64,000 nt of DNA from Scylla paramamosain. Taxonomy: Eukaryota > Arthropoda > Malacostraca > Decapoda > Portunidae. The DNA lies in assembly GCF_035594125.1 (NCBI RefSeq), contig NC_087176.1, positions 21,521,591 to 21,585,590 of the forward strand. Reading direction: 5' to 3'. Positions 13,924-25,975 of the stretch are shown here, piece after piece; the stretch's first letter is position 1, and the number at the start of each line of letters is the position of its first letter. The position numbers and the translations under genes were made by a program. The notes under the pieces are model-generated. The model did not search any database. It was not told the origin of the DNA and worked only from the letters and a program-made list of their open reading frames with translations.

Positions 13924-15120
13924 CGGTTTATTATTTAGGCAGTTGACAAACTGAAAATGTACATAGGGGATGGGGAAAAACTTAACATTAATCCTAACGG
14001 TAAGACTAATCTAGGAGGGAAATACTATTGATTGATGGCTCGCACCATGGTGGGAATCGCACTGAGTCTGTACCGGTCCGTGCGCGGCGCCTTCAGGGGC
14101 GTTATTTTGTTGTGGTGTCTGGTGGCACGGACAGGGCGAGGCGCGTCGGGCGGCAGCATGTCTCTGAGACGCGGATGATGCAGTAGTCCCTTCCCAAACT
14201 TCTCCAGAGCCTCTCGGTGCCTGGTGGATATTCTGGACAGACTCAGGGTGGTCAGGGCTTCTTCATAGGTGGTGTATGCAGGGCCAAGGATGACCCTGCA
14301 CGCCCTTTTCTGCACACTCTCTAGCTGTAGCTGTTGAGTGTGTGTGAGGGAGGAGGACCACGCTGGGGAGGCGTACATGAGTTTGGGGAGGATGAAGGTG
14401 AGGTACACCCCCCTTAACTCATCTGTCGGCGTCCCCAGCGACCTGAGTCTGCGCAGCATGTACAGCCTGTAGGTAGCTGATCTCACGGTGCTGGCGACAT
14501 GCTGCTTCCAGGTCAGCTGGTCGTCCACCGTGACTCCGAGAAGCTTGGCACATTGGACCACCTGGAGGGGGTGAGGGCCCACTGTGAGCCGGGGAGGGGG
14601 CACTGGTACAGAGGAGGTACAGAAATGCATCACCACAGTTTTGCTGTGGTTGATGGTCATCCTGCTCTCCTCTGTCCACGTCTGCAGTCGCTCCAGAATT
14701 GCTTGCAGTGGCGAGTAGTCCGGGTTCTTGTTGGAAACTGGGACGCCCACGGTGCAGTCGTCCACATACTTCCAGCGATGGGGGGTGTCGGTGAGGGCGT
14801 CGTTGATGAGGAGGAGGAAGCATAGAGGACCCATCTTGGTCCCCTGGGGGACTCCACATGTCAGCTGTTGGAAATTAGAGACAGAGCCCTGATAGCGAAC
14901 GGCCTGACGTCTCCCTGTGAGGAAGTCGGCTAGCCACGCTATCAGATTAGGAGGGAGACCCAGACTTACTGCCTTGCTGATGACAACAGTGTGATCAACT
15001 AGATCAAAGGCTTTTTTGAAGTCGACAAAAGCAACAGCTAGAGAGGTGTTTCGCTTGTCCAGGTGGCTGTGGATGAATTCAAGGAAGCTGGTCAGGTAAT
15101 GTGAGGTGGAGGTGGCTTTA
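13893..15120 (-). mobile_element. Minus-strand LINE 3' half with (ATT)n tail
   Basis: Reading down from about 15118, the strand encodes RT motifs: VAFVDFKKAFD (palm A), GVPQGTKMGPL, then the catalytic box as YVDD at about 14765. Thumb and C-terminal regions follow (AKLLGVTVDDQLTWKQH; ILPKLMYASPAW) to a stop at 14025-14027. The frame is uninterrupted for over 360 codons. The 3' UTR carries an AATAATAAA-like signal and ends in (ATT)n at 13893-13922. It is 5'-truncated before the endonuclease, close to a GT repeat. Clade tentative (CR1/Rex1-like or related). Confidence 0.85.
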
Positions 15121-15130
15121 ATATTTCCGA

Positions 15131-15198
<68 letters not shown>

Positions 15199-15306
15199 CA
15201 TAACAACAATTTGACATGCCAGGATGCAAAACGTTTCTCAATAATGAGCGTGTTCACATCCTTCTTCCCGCCACGGAAAAATAGAACACCTAAGACGCCA
15301 CGCAAT

Positions 15307-15388
<82 letters not shown>

Positions 15389-15395
15389 GAGAGAG
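15131..15395. repeat. (GT)n and (GA)n microsatellites
   Basis: GT repeat 15131-15195 abuts the truncated 5' end of the LINE; GA repeat 15309-15395. Confidence 0.96.
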
Positions 15396-15800
15396 CACTT
15401 CTACGTTCTCATGTCGTCATGTTGCACAAGTTATTCAAGAGTGGCAGTCACTAATTCACCAGCACGACCTGTCAGTACACCGAGCACACGCTTCCTGGAA
15501 AATGCTGCAAATCCTTCCCATGATACTACGTGTTTATGAAAAGCAATGCTTCTCATCAGCAGCAGCCCTGTGATTTCAGATTCATGGGGTGAGTTTGCAT
15601 TAACTGCTTCTCCCGAGCGGACGTGTTTCCATTACTTCATATCTAACTCAAGCAGTCTCCACCAATATGTTAACACTTTGCCTAATTTGTGGTTCATGTT
15701 CCTTCATTACTTTCATCGAGCAACTGTCGCCACACAGTGAAATGCTCTCGTCGTTAAATGCAAGGTTTTCATTACATTTCACATTATTCTAACCTTTAAC

Positions 15801-15831
<31 letters not shown>

Positions 15832-16390
15832 AAGAGAGAGAGAATGATGAAGCGAACAGCCTTGTCTTGGGCCTGTTCAACACTGGCTCGTGGCTGGCTG
15901 GCTGTGTTGTGTGATCCGTGTATGTGTTAGCGGGTCTGGCGCGACACGTTTCGCTTATATACTAGTTTATAGCCGTGCCTGTGCCTGCAGGAGGTCCACA
16001 CCACACGCCGTGTTCGTTTGTATATGAAACTGTTTTTACGAGTACATCAAAGAGCCGCGCGCGTCATTAAGTGTTTTTACAGCGGACCGCTTGCGAGGGA
16101 GGATTGCTTGTTTACAGCAAGTAATTTAATTAAAGATTCATGTTATACCTTCACTGTTTTAATTAAATCATGGTCATAAGAGTTGAGGGTAATGAGCAGC
16201 ATGTACGTAGCTCTTTGTGTGACGCTCGGTGAGACATGCAACACTGTCTGTCTGTCGGTCTGTCTGTCTGTCAGTAGTGGGAGTTAACACGATACTTGGG
16301 AACACTGCGCCGACTCCTTAAGCAGTCAAGCCCAAAGTGAAACACGGGATTCATTGTCCGAAGCACCAACGACACGAGATGGCAACCCAA

Positions 16391-16422
<32 letters not shown>

Positions 16423-16636
16423 GTGGTAATGGCTCTCCCGCCCACCTCATCTCAGTAAATGTTTGTTGGCAGTTTTCCACATTAAAAGGCCGCAATTTTC
16501 CTTAAGTAAAGTCGTCTTGGTCTCGTTCGGAGTAAATTACCATCATCACAGTAGTTTTTACTTTTTTTTTTTTTTTTTCATCCAACACACTCAGACTTCC
16601 CCACACGTAATATTGGCAATTCTCTCCTTCCCCCAC

Positions 16637-16673
<37 letters not shown>

Positions 16674-17665
16674 GGCAACCACAACGTGCACACCTTCCCC
16701 CCTCTCCTCACCTCAGACTCGTTGACTCTGATAACTAACGTGCTTAATTTCCCATTGGTTTGTACCGGAACTCCGCCAGTCCCTACGCACCACAGATAAC
16801 TCTGCTAACGCCTGTCAGCCTCCAGTGATCCCTCGTTACAAACTTTTCTGGACCCTGACCGGAGGAGGCAATGAGTGTTGTTCTGTCTGCCTGCCTGGCC
16901 GTGAATAGGCTGCTGAGCTGCCCGCTAGATATCCTTACAGACCTCAGACCTCGCCGTATTGCTCGAAATTAAACCAAGTACTGCTAGTTAATTCAGACGG
17001 GTCGCAATTACTATGGACTCGCGGAAGACCAAAGCTTTTCTGCTCGAATCAAGGTCTTAACGAAGGCGATGAAAAATCTCCAGCGGACCCAAGTGAAGGC
17101 GAACAGACGAAGTGGCGGGCAGGAGTGGTGGGTCAGTGGCTTCTTACCTTGACCTCCGTGAACACAGATGACGGCACACTTACCTGCAAAGAAAAGGGAT
17201 TGTCAGCATGGTTGTTATATTCTACCTGAGTACCACCTTACTGTATTTTTTTTTTTATGTGTGCATATTTATTGCATTAAGAGTGTCGAGCTGATGACGA
17301 GCCAGCTTTGACTTAAATAAGGCGTAGAAATTGCAGTGGAGAGCCTGTGAGCTGCAAACACCACAACTTCACGGCACCTTTCTCCCCCTCACGCCTGGCT
17401 GGTTGTCTTGCATCTCTCCGACACTCCAATTCGTGACTCAGCCCTCCACTCGCCCGTGAATCCCGACGCACCCTCACCACCACTACCTTTATCACCGCCA
17501 CCAGCACCGCCCCTTCAGTAGACTGGCTTCTGAGGGCAGCTCCATTGTCCCTAACCTCTCTCTGTTCGGATTACGTTGCGTCTATTTTTGTTTGTAATGA
17601 TTCATTTTTATGTGTTTGTTCTGTCATTGCCTTCCTTCACACACACACACTCACACACTCTGTGC

Positions 17666-17666
<1 letters not shown>
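15396..17666. other. Intergenic or intronic, no exon proven
   Basis: Short (AG)n 15801-15842, (CA)n near 16395-16423, a T run at 16561-16579 and (CT)n 16641-16671. The only splice-like structure I can defend is on the minus strand at 17148-17184 (see findings). No protein family recognised. Confidence 0.5.

Positions 17667-17753
<87 letters not shown>
17667..17753. repeat. (AT)n microsatellite
   Basis: Uninterrupted TA dinucleotides, 87 bp. Confidence 0.98.
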
Positions 17754-17756
<3 letters not shown>

Positions 17757-17867
17757 CCTCCACTCTCTTAATCGCTCCCTTTTCCTCGCAGCCAAAAGGT
17801 CAACGGCATCAAGGCAAATCTAATCTTCATGTTTTGAGTTGCGGAAGCTTTCAAAACCATGACTGGT

Positions 17868-17873
<6 letters not shown>

Positions 17874-17944
<71 letters not shown>

Positions 17945-18385
17945 CGACAGGAAAGGAAAAAGTAAATAAACAAATGGATAAATAAAAATGAATATTAATT
18001 TTAGGCCCACTTCTGTAAACATGGCGGGGCACGACACCTGAGGCGGCGTGCTAAATGGTATATATTCTGACATTTGTTTTGTCCACTTGTTTCTGTCTCA
18101 TTAGGCCGCTAATGACACGCCGGTACTGAGGAGGAGGGGCGGGAGAGGGTGCGGGAGGGAGGGAGGGAGGGAGGGAGGTTCACTTACTCGTATTACGCTC
18201 AACACATAGCCATTAAGAGTTTCATTTGCAATCGGCAGGATAAAGAAAATAGGTACAGGTTATAGCAAATCACGGAGGCCGAGGCGGGGGTGTGTGGGTG
18301 CAGGTGGGTGGCGGACGAGGCGGGGTGGGGATGTGCGGGTGGAGGTGGGTGGCGAGGTGAGGCGGGATGTGTGGCTGCAGGTGGA

Positions 18386-18434
<49 letters not shown>

Positions 18435-18497
18435 ATAACTGAGATGCAGGAAACTTCTAAATGAAAAACAAGTTCTGTCGCCTTTACCAATAAGAAT

Positions 18498-18575
<78 letters not shown>

Positions 18576-18576
18576 T
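17874..18576. repeat. Cluster: (GA)n, (GGGA)n, (GA)n, (CT)n
   Basis: GA 17874-17941; GGGA run near 18152-18178; GA 18388-18432; CT 18501-18576 with one break. The sequence between is G-rich (18270-18390) with GTGGG units and no gene. Confidence 0.93.
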
Positions 18577-19319
18577 CGTGGGGGTAAAAGAGAGTTGGCT
18601 GGCACTACAATAGGCTTTGGTTAAAATGTTCCAGTTATACTCCCTAACTGCACTTAAATAACTAACTTTTCCAATATGGCAACACGTGATTGCCCAGAAC
18701 ACTCCCTCTACTCCCCCCCTCTCCCCCCTGCCACCCCGAGTAACTGCAGGCGGAGGCACGGGCGGTGAGACGTGATGAGAGGAGTAGTGGCAGTGATGGG
18801 CGGGCCTGGTGATGTATGGAATAATACGTGGTGTTGACAAAGAATGGGATAAGAGGTGAGCGATGGTGGTGAATACGCGTCTAACTCAAGGACAAAACAA
18901 ACAAGACACCCAACACCAAACAAACAAGAAATGCAACCAAGCCTCGGGTCTCCTTTACCAGCTCCTTTACCAGCACAGCTAGAACAGATCATATTATATA
19001 TTATAACTTAGTATGTTTTTCTGTTAATAAGTTAAATATCAAAACTATGCCAATTCCATCAATAAAAGGAAAATAATAATATGTTGCCGAAAAGTTTTTT
19101 TTTTCCTCGTCTTTTCCTTTCCTTACCTCCTCCTCCTCTTCCATACCCCTCATACTCCAAATCTCCCCTCCACCACCCCCTACTCCGCATAGGAGTCTAG
19201 GAAAACACCTGGAAACACCTGGAAAACCCTAGAAATTATGCTAAATACTGACAGGGAGAGACAGAAAATTGTTACCTTCGGCTTAACTGTGCGAGGCTCG
19301 GGGGGACTGGGCGCCAAGG

Positions 19320-19354
<35 letters not shown>

Positions 19355-20441
19355 GTGAGGCAAAACGACAGAAATGCTGGTTGGATGGGTGATTTCTCTC
19401 AGGTCCTACTTAACCTCACATCGACGCCACGAAAGGATGAGTGGGCGGGGTATCCATCATAACGACATCTAGTCTCGCTGCCAGTGCCTGTACTCGTAAA
19501 TTTTAGCAAGTTTACATTACCTCTATTATGAAGACACGAGACCAAAGCATATTTTTGCCAGTTAGCTCGGGGTATCAAACATTCACTGCCAAAACAGCAT
19601 CCTCATCCGACGCTCTCTTAAGATTTTATTTGCTAAAAAGGACAGGACACGGCACCTCAAACCTTTGGTAACATACTAAAACCAGAATTATGAGACATTT
19701 CTGCCAGAAACTCCACTACTTTCAATAGGCTCTTAGATAAGGTTAAAAAAATTTTCATCTTTTATTTTTTTTATGATTCTCGTGATAGATTAACAAGATT
19801 TCTACATTATCAACTGGAGAATCACTCTTCAATATTCGGCTAATGACCTTTGTGACCTTTGAAAACAGTTGTGGTGAGAGGGAAGCGTTTCAGGCCTAAG
19901 ACAGGGAAAGGCCTCTTACCTCACGCCTCTCCCCTTTTATCCCTCCTCCGTGACCTCTGACATTGCTGACAGCTCCCTCGCTCCCCTCCACTCGCTTCTC
20001 CCAGCTGTAGCTCGCCCTCCTCTCCCCTCGCTGTCACTGAGCTAAGATGTGCAAGACTTCTCCCCTGATGCAATATTCCTGTGTGAACTCTTGCCACCAC
20101 CACGCTCTTTAAAGGTGGAATCTCTTACACCGAACACGTTTATCCCTGATGAGTTTCCAAAACGACTCCACCATTTAAGTGGCAACTCACTCTTAAATGT
20201 GGACACAATTCTGCCTTGAAAGAATACCAGAGACAGTCAGAGTCCACTGATATTCCACACACTTGGGCGTTTTCTCTCCTGGAAATTATTTCGTTCATTG
20301 AGAAAGTGAACAAAATTCAGCGCCGCCGTCTTTTTCTTCACAAGATAAAGAGATACACAATATGAGAAAATATCTCAATAGAAAAGATGAAGAATCACAT
20401 AATAACAAATCGCACCGGTAGAAATATCATTAATAAACTCC

Positions 20442-20474
<33 letters not shown>

Positions 20475-20889
20475 CCTTTCTTTACTAAATCTGTTCTTCA
20501 TTCACACACAAAGCTACAAAAGTGGAGGAGAAAAACGCGTGTCCCACCACCACCACCACGACCACCACCATCACCACCACCACCATCACCACCACCACAA
20601 AAGACGTGCACTGAATCTTTGCGTGGTGGCGCCCGAGAGAGTCCTGCGCCCTCTGCCACAGCGACTCCCAGTTCGGGGAATGCGGAGGCGTGGCGAGGCA
20701 GGAGGGAGAAGCGAAATAGGGACGGATTGCGAGAGGAGATAAAAGAGGGAGGCAGAAAGGAGAGGACAGAGCGGCAGGCGAGAAAAGTAAGACTGACACA
20801 GGGATTTGGGGAGAAGGGCAAACAAAACAACGCAGGGACTCTTAAACTCCGCGAAAATATCCTGTCAAAAGAGAACTGAAATACACTGA

Positions 20890-20892
<3 letters not shown>
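18577..20892. other. Intergenic or intronic, no gene recognised
   Basis: Contains (GT)n 19324-19351, (CAA)n near 20442-20473 and (CCA)n 20543-20600. A good-looking minus-strand splice donor (GAG/GTAAGAG) sits at 19920/19919 but no coding exon could be defined behind it. Confidence 0.5.

Positions 20893-20973
<81 letters not shown>
20893..20973. repeat. (GA)n microsatellite, 81 bp
   Basis: Uninterrupted GA. Followed by a short GGT/GGA run near 21135-21180. Confidence 0.98.
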
Positions 20974-20975
<2 letters not shown>

Positions 20976-21295
20976 ACACTAAGGGATTTTCGCGCCAAGG
21001 TATATTCGTCGATGGAATAGATAAGAATAAATTAATGGCACAAAAAACTCTTAAATTTTAAAAAGTAATGCAACATACATCGTGCAAAGAAAACGTGACG
21101 GCAGAGATGAAAGGTGATAAGGCGCGAGGCATCAGTGGTGGTGGTGGTGGTGGTGGTGGAGGAGAAGGAAGAGGAGGAGTAGGAGGAATGTTAAAGGAGG
21201 AAAAGAAAGGAACAAGTGGAGGTAAAGGCGGAGGAAAAAAATGATAAGCAACACACATACACGCTGTTGACGTTGATTAAGAGGGAGCATTTACC

Positions 21296-21298
<3 letters not shown>

Positions 21299-21388
<90 letters not shown>

Positions 21389-21413
21389 TTTTTAAAGGCA
21401 CTGGAATCTGGAA

Positions 21414-21487
<74 letters not shown>

Positions 21488-21593
21488 GCTTACCTAGCCA
21501 TCAATCTTCCTTTATGTTCATAAAATAAATAAATAAATAAATAAATACACACAAAAGCAAAACTGCAAATATCTTGGCACATACAAAGTACTA

Positions 21594-21622
<29 letters not shown>
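21299..21622. repeat. Cluster: (GT)n, (CT)n, (AAAT)n, (AC)n
   Basis: GT 21299-21385, CT 21420-21483, AAAT 21526-21546 and AC 21597-21622. Confidence 0.96.
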
Positions 21623-21624
<2 letters not shown>

Positions 21625-22769
21625 TGACACGAGAAACCTGAAGCATTGCCGGAAATACAGTAAGTGTAAAAGACATTATTGCATTAGTGTTTAAGATAAT
21701 TCCTTTTTTACTTTGGTGTTGAGCACTGACATGATGATGAGAAATACTCACTGTAGTGTATGCACGTCTGTAAAAGTTTTAGACAGCGTCCTCCTATAGA
21801 TAACTCATAAATCCGCATAAGAATTAAGAGGTGCTTCCCAGGGTCTATCTTAAGTCCACAAATTGTGTGTACAGTACGGCTTCTTTCACACATTGAGCCT
21901 CGGAACACTTCCTAAGAGCCTAAGAAGGTAGTTCCTCGATTTATGAAGCATCGGAATTCCGGTGCTTCAGCCATCATTCACTCCTACATAAAAATGAGAA
22001 GCGCGTCAGGCATCACCTCTCTCGATACAAGTTTGCATATTTAATCGACAAAAAATGAGTCCATGAAGAATTTAAGCCGCACATCAATCTTCCTAATCCT
22101 CCGCGCTGTGCTGGCCATTGCACCTCAGCGTATCGAATATGTTCATCAATACAGAGATGGGAATAAATTATATGAAGATTGATGACAGTAAAGAGAAAGT
22201 GAAGCAGACACAGGAGAGACAGGGCTGGTGTTACGGCGCGCGCTTCCTTCACTGAATAATGTTTACACACAGACATCGTGCCAGTGGTACAAAGCAAGAC
22301 GCGCAAGCTTCCTAACAACTCATGGCTTGAAATAATGCAATAATGTCTTTTAAATTGAATCTCAATTTTGACATTTCTTTGCTCTTAGCTAATTATTTTA
22401 TCTAGTCAGAGCACCAGCAGATAACACTGACGTGCTATCTGCTGGCAAGGACAACTCATTCAGCCAAGACTCGGCTGCAGAGGCAGAGGCAGACTCGGCA
22501 GTGGCAGACTTGGCAGAGGGAAAGGCAGAAGCAGGAGTTGCCTCGACGCGGCCTGATAGCAAGTGATGAGCGTCTTGGTCAACACCGGTGCGTGTGGTGA
22601 GGGCGTTATGGCTCACCAGGGACTGCATCTTTACTTGCTTTCTTTCTGCTTCTTATGAGAATACAGGGGACACATGCATGACTAACAAGCATAAGGCGAG
22701 GGACAAACAGTCAGCCGAACACTGCGCATTGTGTCTGGCAATCTCAGTAGTAGTCTTTTTTTTCACTGT
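21623..22769. other. Unique-looking sequence, no gene recognised
   Basis: No exon or RNA gene supported. A perfect 10-bp inverted repeat with a 12-nt loop lies at 22414-22445 (CCAGCAGATA ... TATCTGCTGG). 22450-22520 is rich in imperfect GGCAGA repeats. Confidence 0.5.
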
Positions 22770-22812
22770 TTTTTGTTGCCCTTGTTGTCCCTCCTACATA
22801 AAAACAAAAAGA
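22770..22812 (+). mobile_element. 3' end scrap of the Jockey-like LINE
   Basis: The motif TTTTGTTGCCCTTG followed by CCTCCTACATAAAA and an A-rich tail matches the 3' UTR end of the copy at 25976-27086. Only the terminal 40 bp or so remains. Confidence 0.6.
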
Positions 22813-22892
22813 CCGACAGACAGATAGACACACAGCCAGATATACGTAAGACTATTGTCAGATGTTCTGAGGTATACGTGATCACAACGTTC

Positions 22893-23157
22893 TTAACCCT
22901 TATGTTCCGGTGATTAAATTATTTTCCCATAAGCCATGACGGGTAAAAATCATAAACTAGAAATTGTCAGAAGACTGTTTGGATACTAATATTTTTTTTC
23001 TCTGTGTTATTCTGAATACAATGATGTACTTTGTAGCTCCATGTGATCTCTGAAAAGGTTAGTTATGGCTTATCAAGGATCTCGCTGTGTGATCTGTCAA
23101 TCAGAAACAGCCCGGAGAAGACACACACACACACACGCACACACACACACACACACA

Positions 23158-23213
<56 letters not shown>

Positions 23214-23236
23214 TTGGAAGAGAAATTGTACACTTC

Positions 23237-23306
<70 letters not shown>

Positions 23307-23328
23307 ATATCAAGTTTCAAGCAAATAA

Positions 23329-23389
<61 letters not shown>

Positions 23390-24129
23390 ACAACACACAC
23401 ACACAATAATAGGGAAGGATCTGAGATGCTTCCCTATTATCAGGCTGTCCGTGTCCTTCGCTCTTATCAGGTCCCTCGGCTCTTATCAGGGTGCTTTCCA
23501 CACGGGTGGTCGCTGGGGTTGCCAAGTGTCGCCCTCAGAATGGGACATTTAAAGATTTTAAACATTTTAAACATTTTATTAAGAAAGGGGGATGAAATAC
23601 AGTGCAGGGGGGGGGAACAAGGGTAAGTACGAAATACAGAAATATAGGAGAAGGTTACAGTCACCGAGCGTCCGGTTTGCTGTGGCATACATTGCTTTCA
23701 ACTTGTGGCCTTAGTGCTTTATTGTTGGATAAGCTATGTGTACATTTGTGACTATGTGTGTTTAGAGTTTACTTAAGTTTTACAGATAAAATGATGATTA
23801 ACTTATTACAATGAACATTACAGTCAATGATATACTGGTTCTGGATACGGAATTTTCTCCAGGGAAAGTAGGCTCCTTGGGAACCAGGCATGGCTTGATG
23901 GGGGGTGCAGAATGGGAGAATAGCTTAGTTACCGCTAAATATACAGAGCTAGTGGCAACACTACGGGTGGAAACAGATGCCACACACTTCCACGCGCCAT
24001 CTGACTCGAGAAACCGCGCTTGGAGCTCAAAATTGAGGCGCGAAAATTCTTGATTACGGGAACGATCGCCGTCGCTACGGACGCACTGATGCAATCGTTC
24101 ATATATGATCACCGGAATGAAAGGGTTAA
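22893..24129. mobile_element. piggyBac-like non-autonomous element, 1.23 kb
   Basis: Both ends are TTAA (22893-22896 and 24126-24129) followed inward by CCC on the left and its complement on the right. The terminal inverted repeats (left CCCTTATGTTCCGGTGAT, right complement CCCTTTCATTCCGGTGAT) agree at about 15 of 18 positions. TTAA target sites and CCC termini are the hallmark of the piggyBac superfamily. No DDD transposase is visible inside. The right 300 bp (23811-24053) has a short open frame that matches nothing I know. The middle is occupied by a microsatellite cluster. Confidence 0.6.
23123..23404. repeat. Mirror-arranged AC-CT ... GA ... CT-AC cluster
   Basis: AC to 23160, CT 23161-23210, 30 bp unique, GA 23241-23303, 28 bp unique, CT 23333-23365, AC 23366-23404. 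The central GA can pair with either flanking CT block. Confidence 0.95.
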
Positions 24130-24136
24130 GACAGGT

Positions 24137-24261
<125 letters not shown>

Positions 24262-24413
24262 TTAGTAAAATAAAAGTTACTTTTTACTTGTTGCCTAAAG
24301 GCCGAGCATGACGTGTGTGTGGCTGAGAATGCAGGTCACCTGTGATTATTTTGTTGCATGTGAGGCACGACGCTGCAACCAATAGCTATTACTGCAACTA
24401 TCACTGCTTTTAT

Positions 24414-24416
<3 letters not shown>

Positions 24417-24477
<61 letters not shown>
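24417..24477. repeat. (AC)n microsatellite
   Basis: Uninterrupted AC. The following 24478-25285 has no recognised gene; a GGGA run lies near 25070-25105. Confidence 0.97.
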
Positions 24478-24479
<2 letters not shown>

Positions 24480-25289
24480 AGATAAGTAAATAAAAAAAAA
24501 GATAGCACGTAGTGTAATCGACTACAGTATCCCCAGCCTAATGCCCCGATCCCTAACTCCCTCACCACCCACGCCCTGTCCACCTCCACCACCACCATTC
24601 CCACCACACCCTCTCTGTGCCGCGCAGCACAACGACCTTCATCTCGTCTGCATCATTAAAATTTCCACGTCCATGATTTGGCAGCGCGCCTCACACACAA
24701 GTCTCCAATGGGGCCGTGTTTTCACTTCGCTGGTGCACACACTTCCCACGCCCTGCCTCCCTGCCTCCCTGCCGGTGTCCCTGATCACGCCACCGCCAGA
24801 CGCCTTGTAAGCGAGCAGCCTGGAATCACACCAGGGACTCCTCTCCCTTCCCTCTTCCTTTCCCGCGTTCATATCATTGTAGTGGAGCCTCTGATGAAAT
24901 TTATAGGGAATCTCAGAGGCTTATTGCTTGCTGCATGCGCGGCGCCTGAAGCAGTGATGCATTGAGAGCCAGGAAATGCATATTGAGCCGAGCTATGCCA
25001 TTATATTCAGCCGACCATTGGGTTTATTGAAAAGCTGTTATTGCCGCGGTTGTGTCCCGTTCTGGTAAGGGGAGGGAGGGAGGGAGAGAGGGAGGGAAGG
25101 AGGGTGGGGCAGGGACACTGGTGGGCAAAGGGAACGAAGGCTGGGAGGGCCAGAAGATCCATGTGACTCTAGCGTGCTCACCAATACACCACCAGACTAC
25201 TAATGTTATTATGATCAGAATATTCAGCTTACATCACAAAAATTCACCTACCACGAACCGGGGCCATCGTTATTAACAACACTGAACCC

Positions 25290-25480
25290 TTTCTTCCCTG
25301 GAGAGAAGCGCGGGTGAGGCTCATTCCCGCTCCCCCGGTAGTGAAGTCTGCGCCGGGCAAACACTGCCTCGAGATGAAAGAAGCTTCGCCTCTCTGTCCC
25401 GGGAATCAAACACGGGTCTTTTGTCTTGACCGAGCCGAGGGTGCACTGCTCTGAGACAGAGAAGCAGCGAGGCTGTACGA
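25290..25480 (-). mobile_element. tRNA-derived SINE-like fragment
   Basis: On the minus strand a promoter-like pair is visible: a degenerate A-box region with GTGCACCCTCGGCTC (compare GAGCACTCGGCTC of tRNA D-arm and anticodon-stem sequence) and, about 30 bp on, a B-box-like GTTTGATTCC flanked by CCCG/CGGG that would form the T-arm. It is followed by a non-tRNA body containing GCAGTGTTTGCCCGG and an A-poor tail. The A-box match is weak, so this is a tentative call. Confidence 0.4.
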
Positions 25481-25485
25481 GCGTT

Positions 25486-25488
<3 letters not shown>

Positions 25489-25530
<42 letters not shown>

Positions 25531-25655
25531 ACAATTTGTCGCGCTTCACTTCATATCTAACATGTCGAGTTCAAATACTCTACTGGATGAGCATACAGAG
25601 AATTAGTATTTTTCACAACTCTCTTTCATAATTTAATGGAAACAATGATAAACAT

Positions 25656-25699
<44 letters not shown>
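25489..25699. repeat. (GA)n and (GT)n microsatellites
   Basis: GA 25489-25529 and GT 25660-25699. Confidence 0.95.
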
Positions 25700-25700
<1 letters not shown>

Positions 25701-25975
25701 TTCAGTCACGTACATGTCTCTCCATACACGTCCGGTCCAGAGGCGCCAATTATCGTTCGCTGTACTGTGGACATGTTAGGAGGGCTCGTAGCGTGAATGG
25801 AATGTGAACTTTTACAGAACCCCTCACTGGAATCATGCACAATCGCATATTATACAATATTTGTACTGTTTTTTTTTCTTTTTTCTATTCCTACTATACT
25901 CTCATACATCCATTCTTATCATTACCGTGTGACCTTTGGCTGAATACATACATTCATTCTTACATACATACATAC

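Noticed and set aside
19921..20103. Minus-strand exon ending at the donor 19920/19919
   Set aside because: The longest frame has a stop just before the donor and the other frames are short; no acceptor or start could be fixed. The donor is mentioned only as context.
20539..20742. Poly-His open frame
   Set aside because: Translation of a (CCA)n tract followed by unrelated sequence; no start context or splice support.
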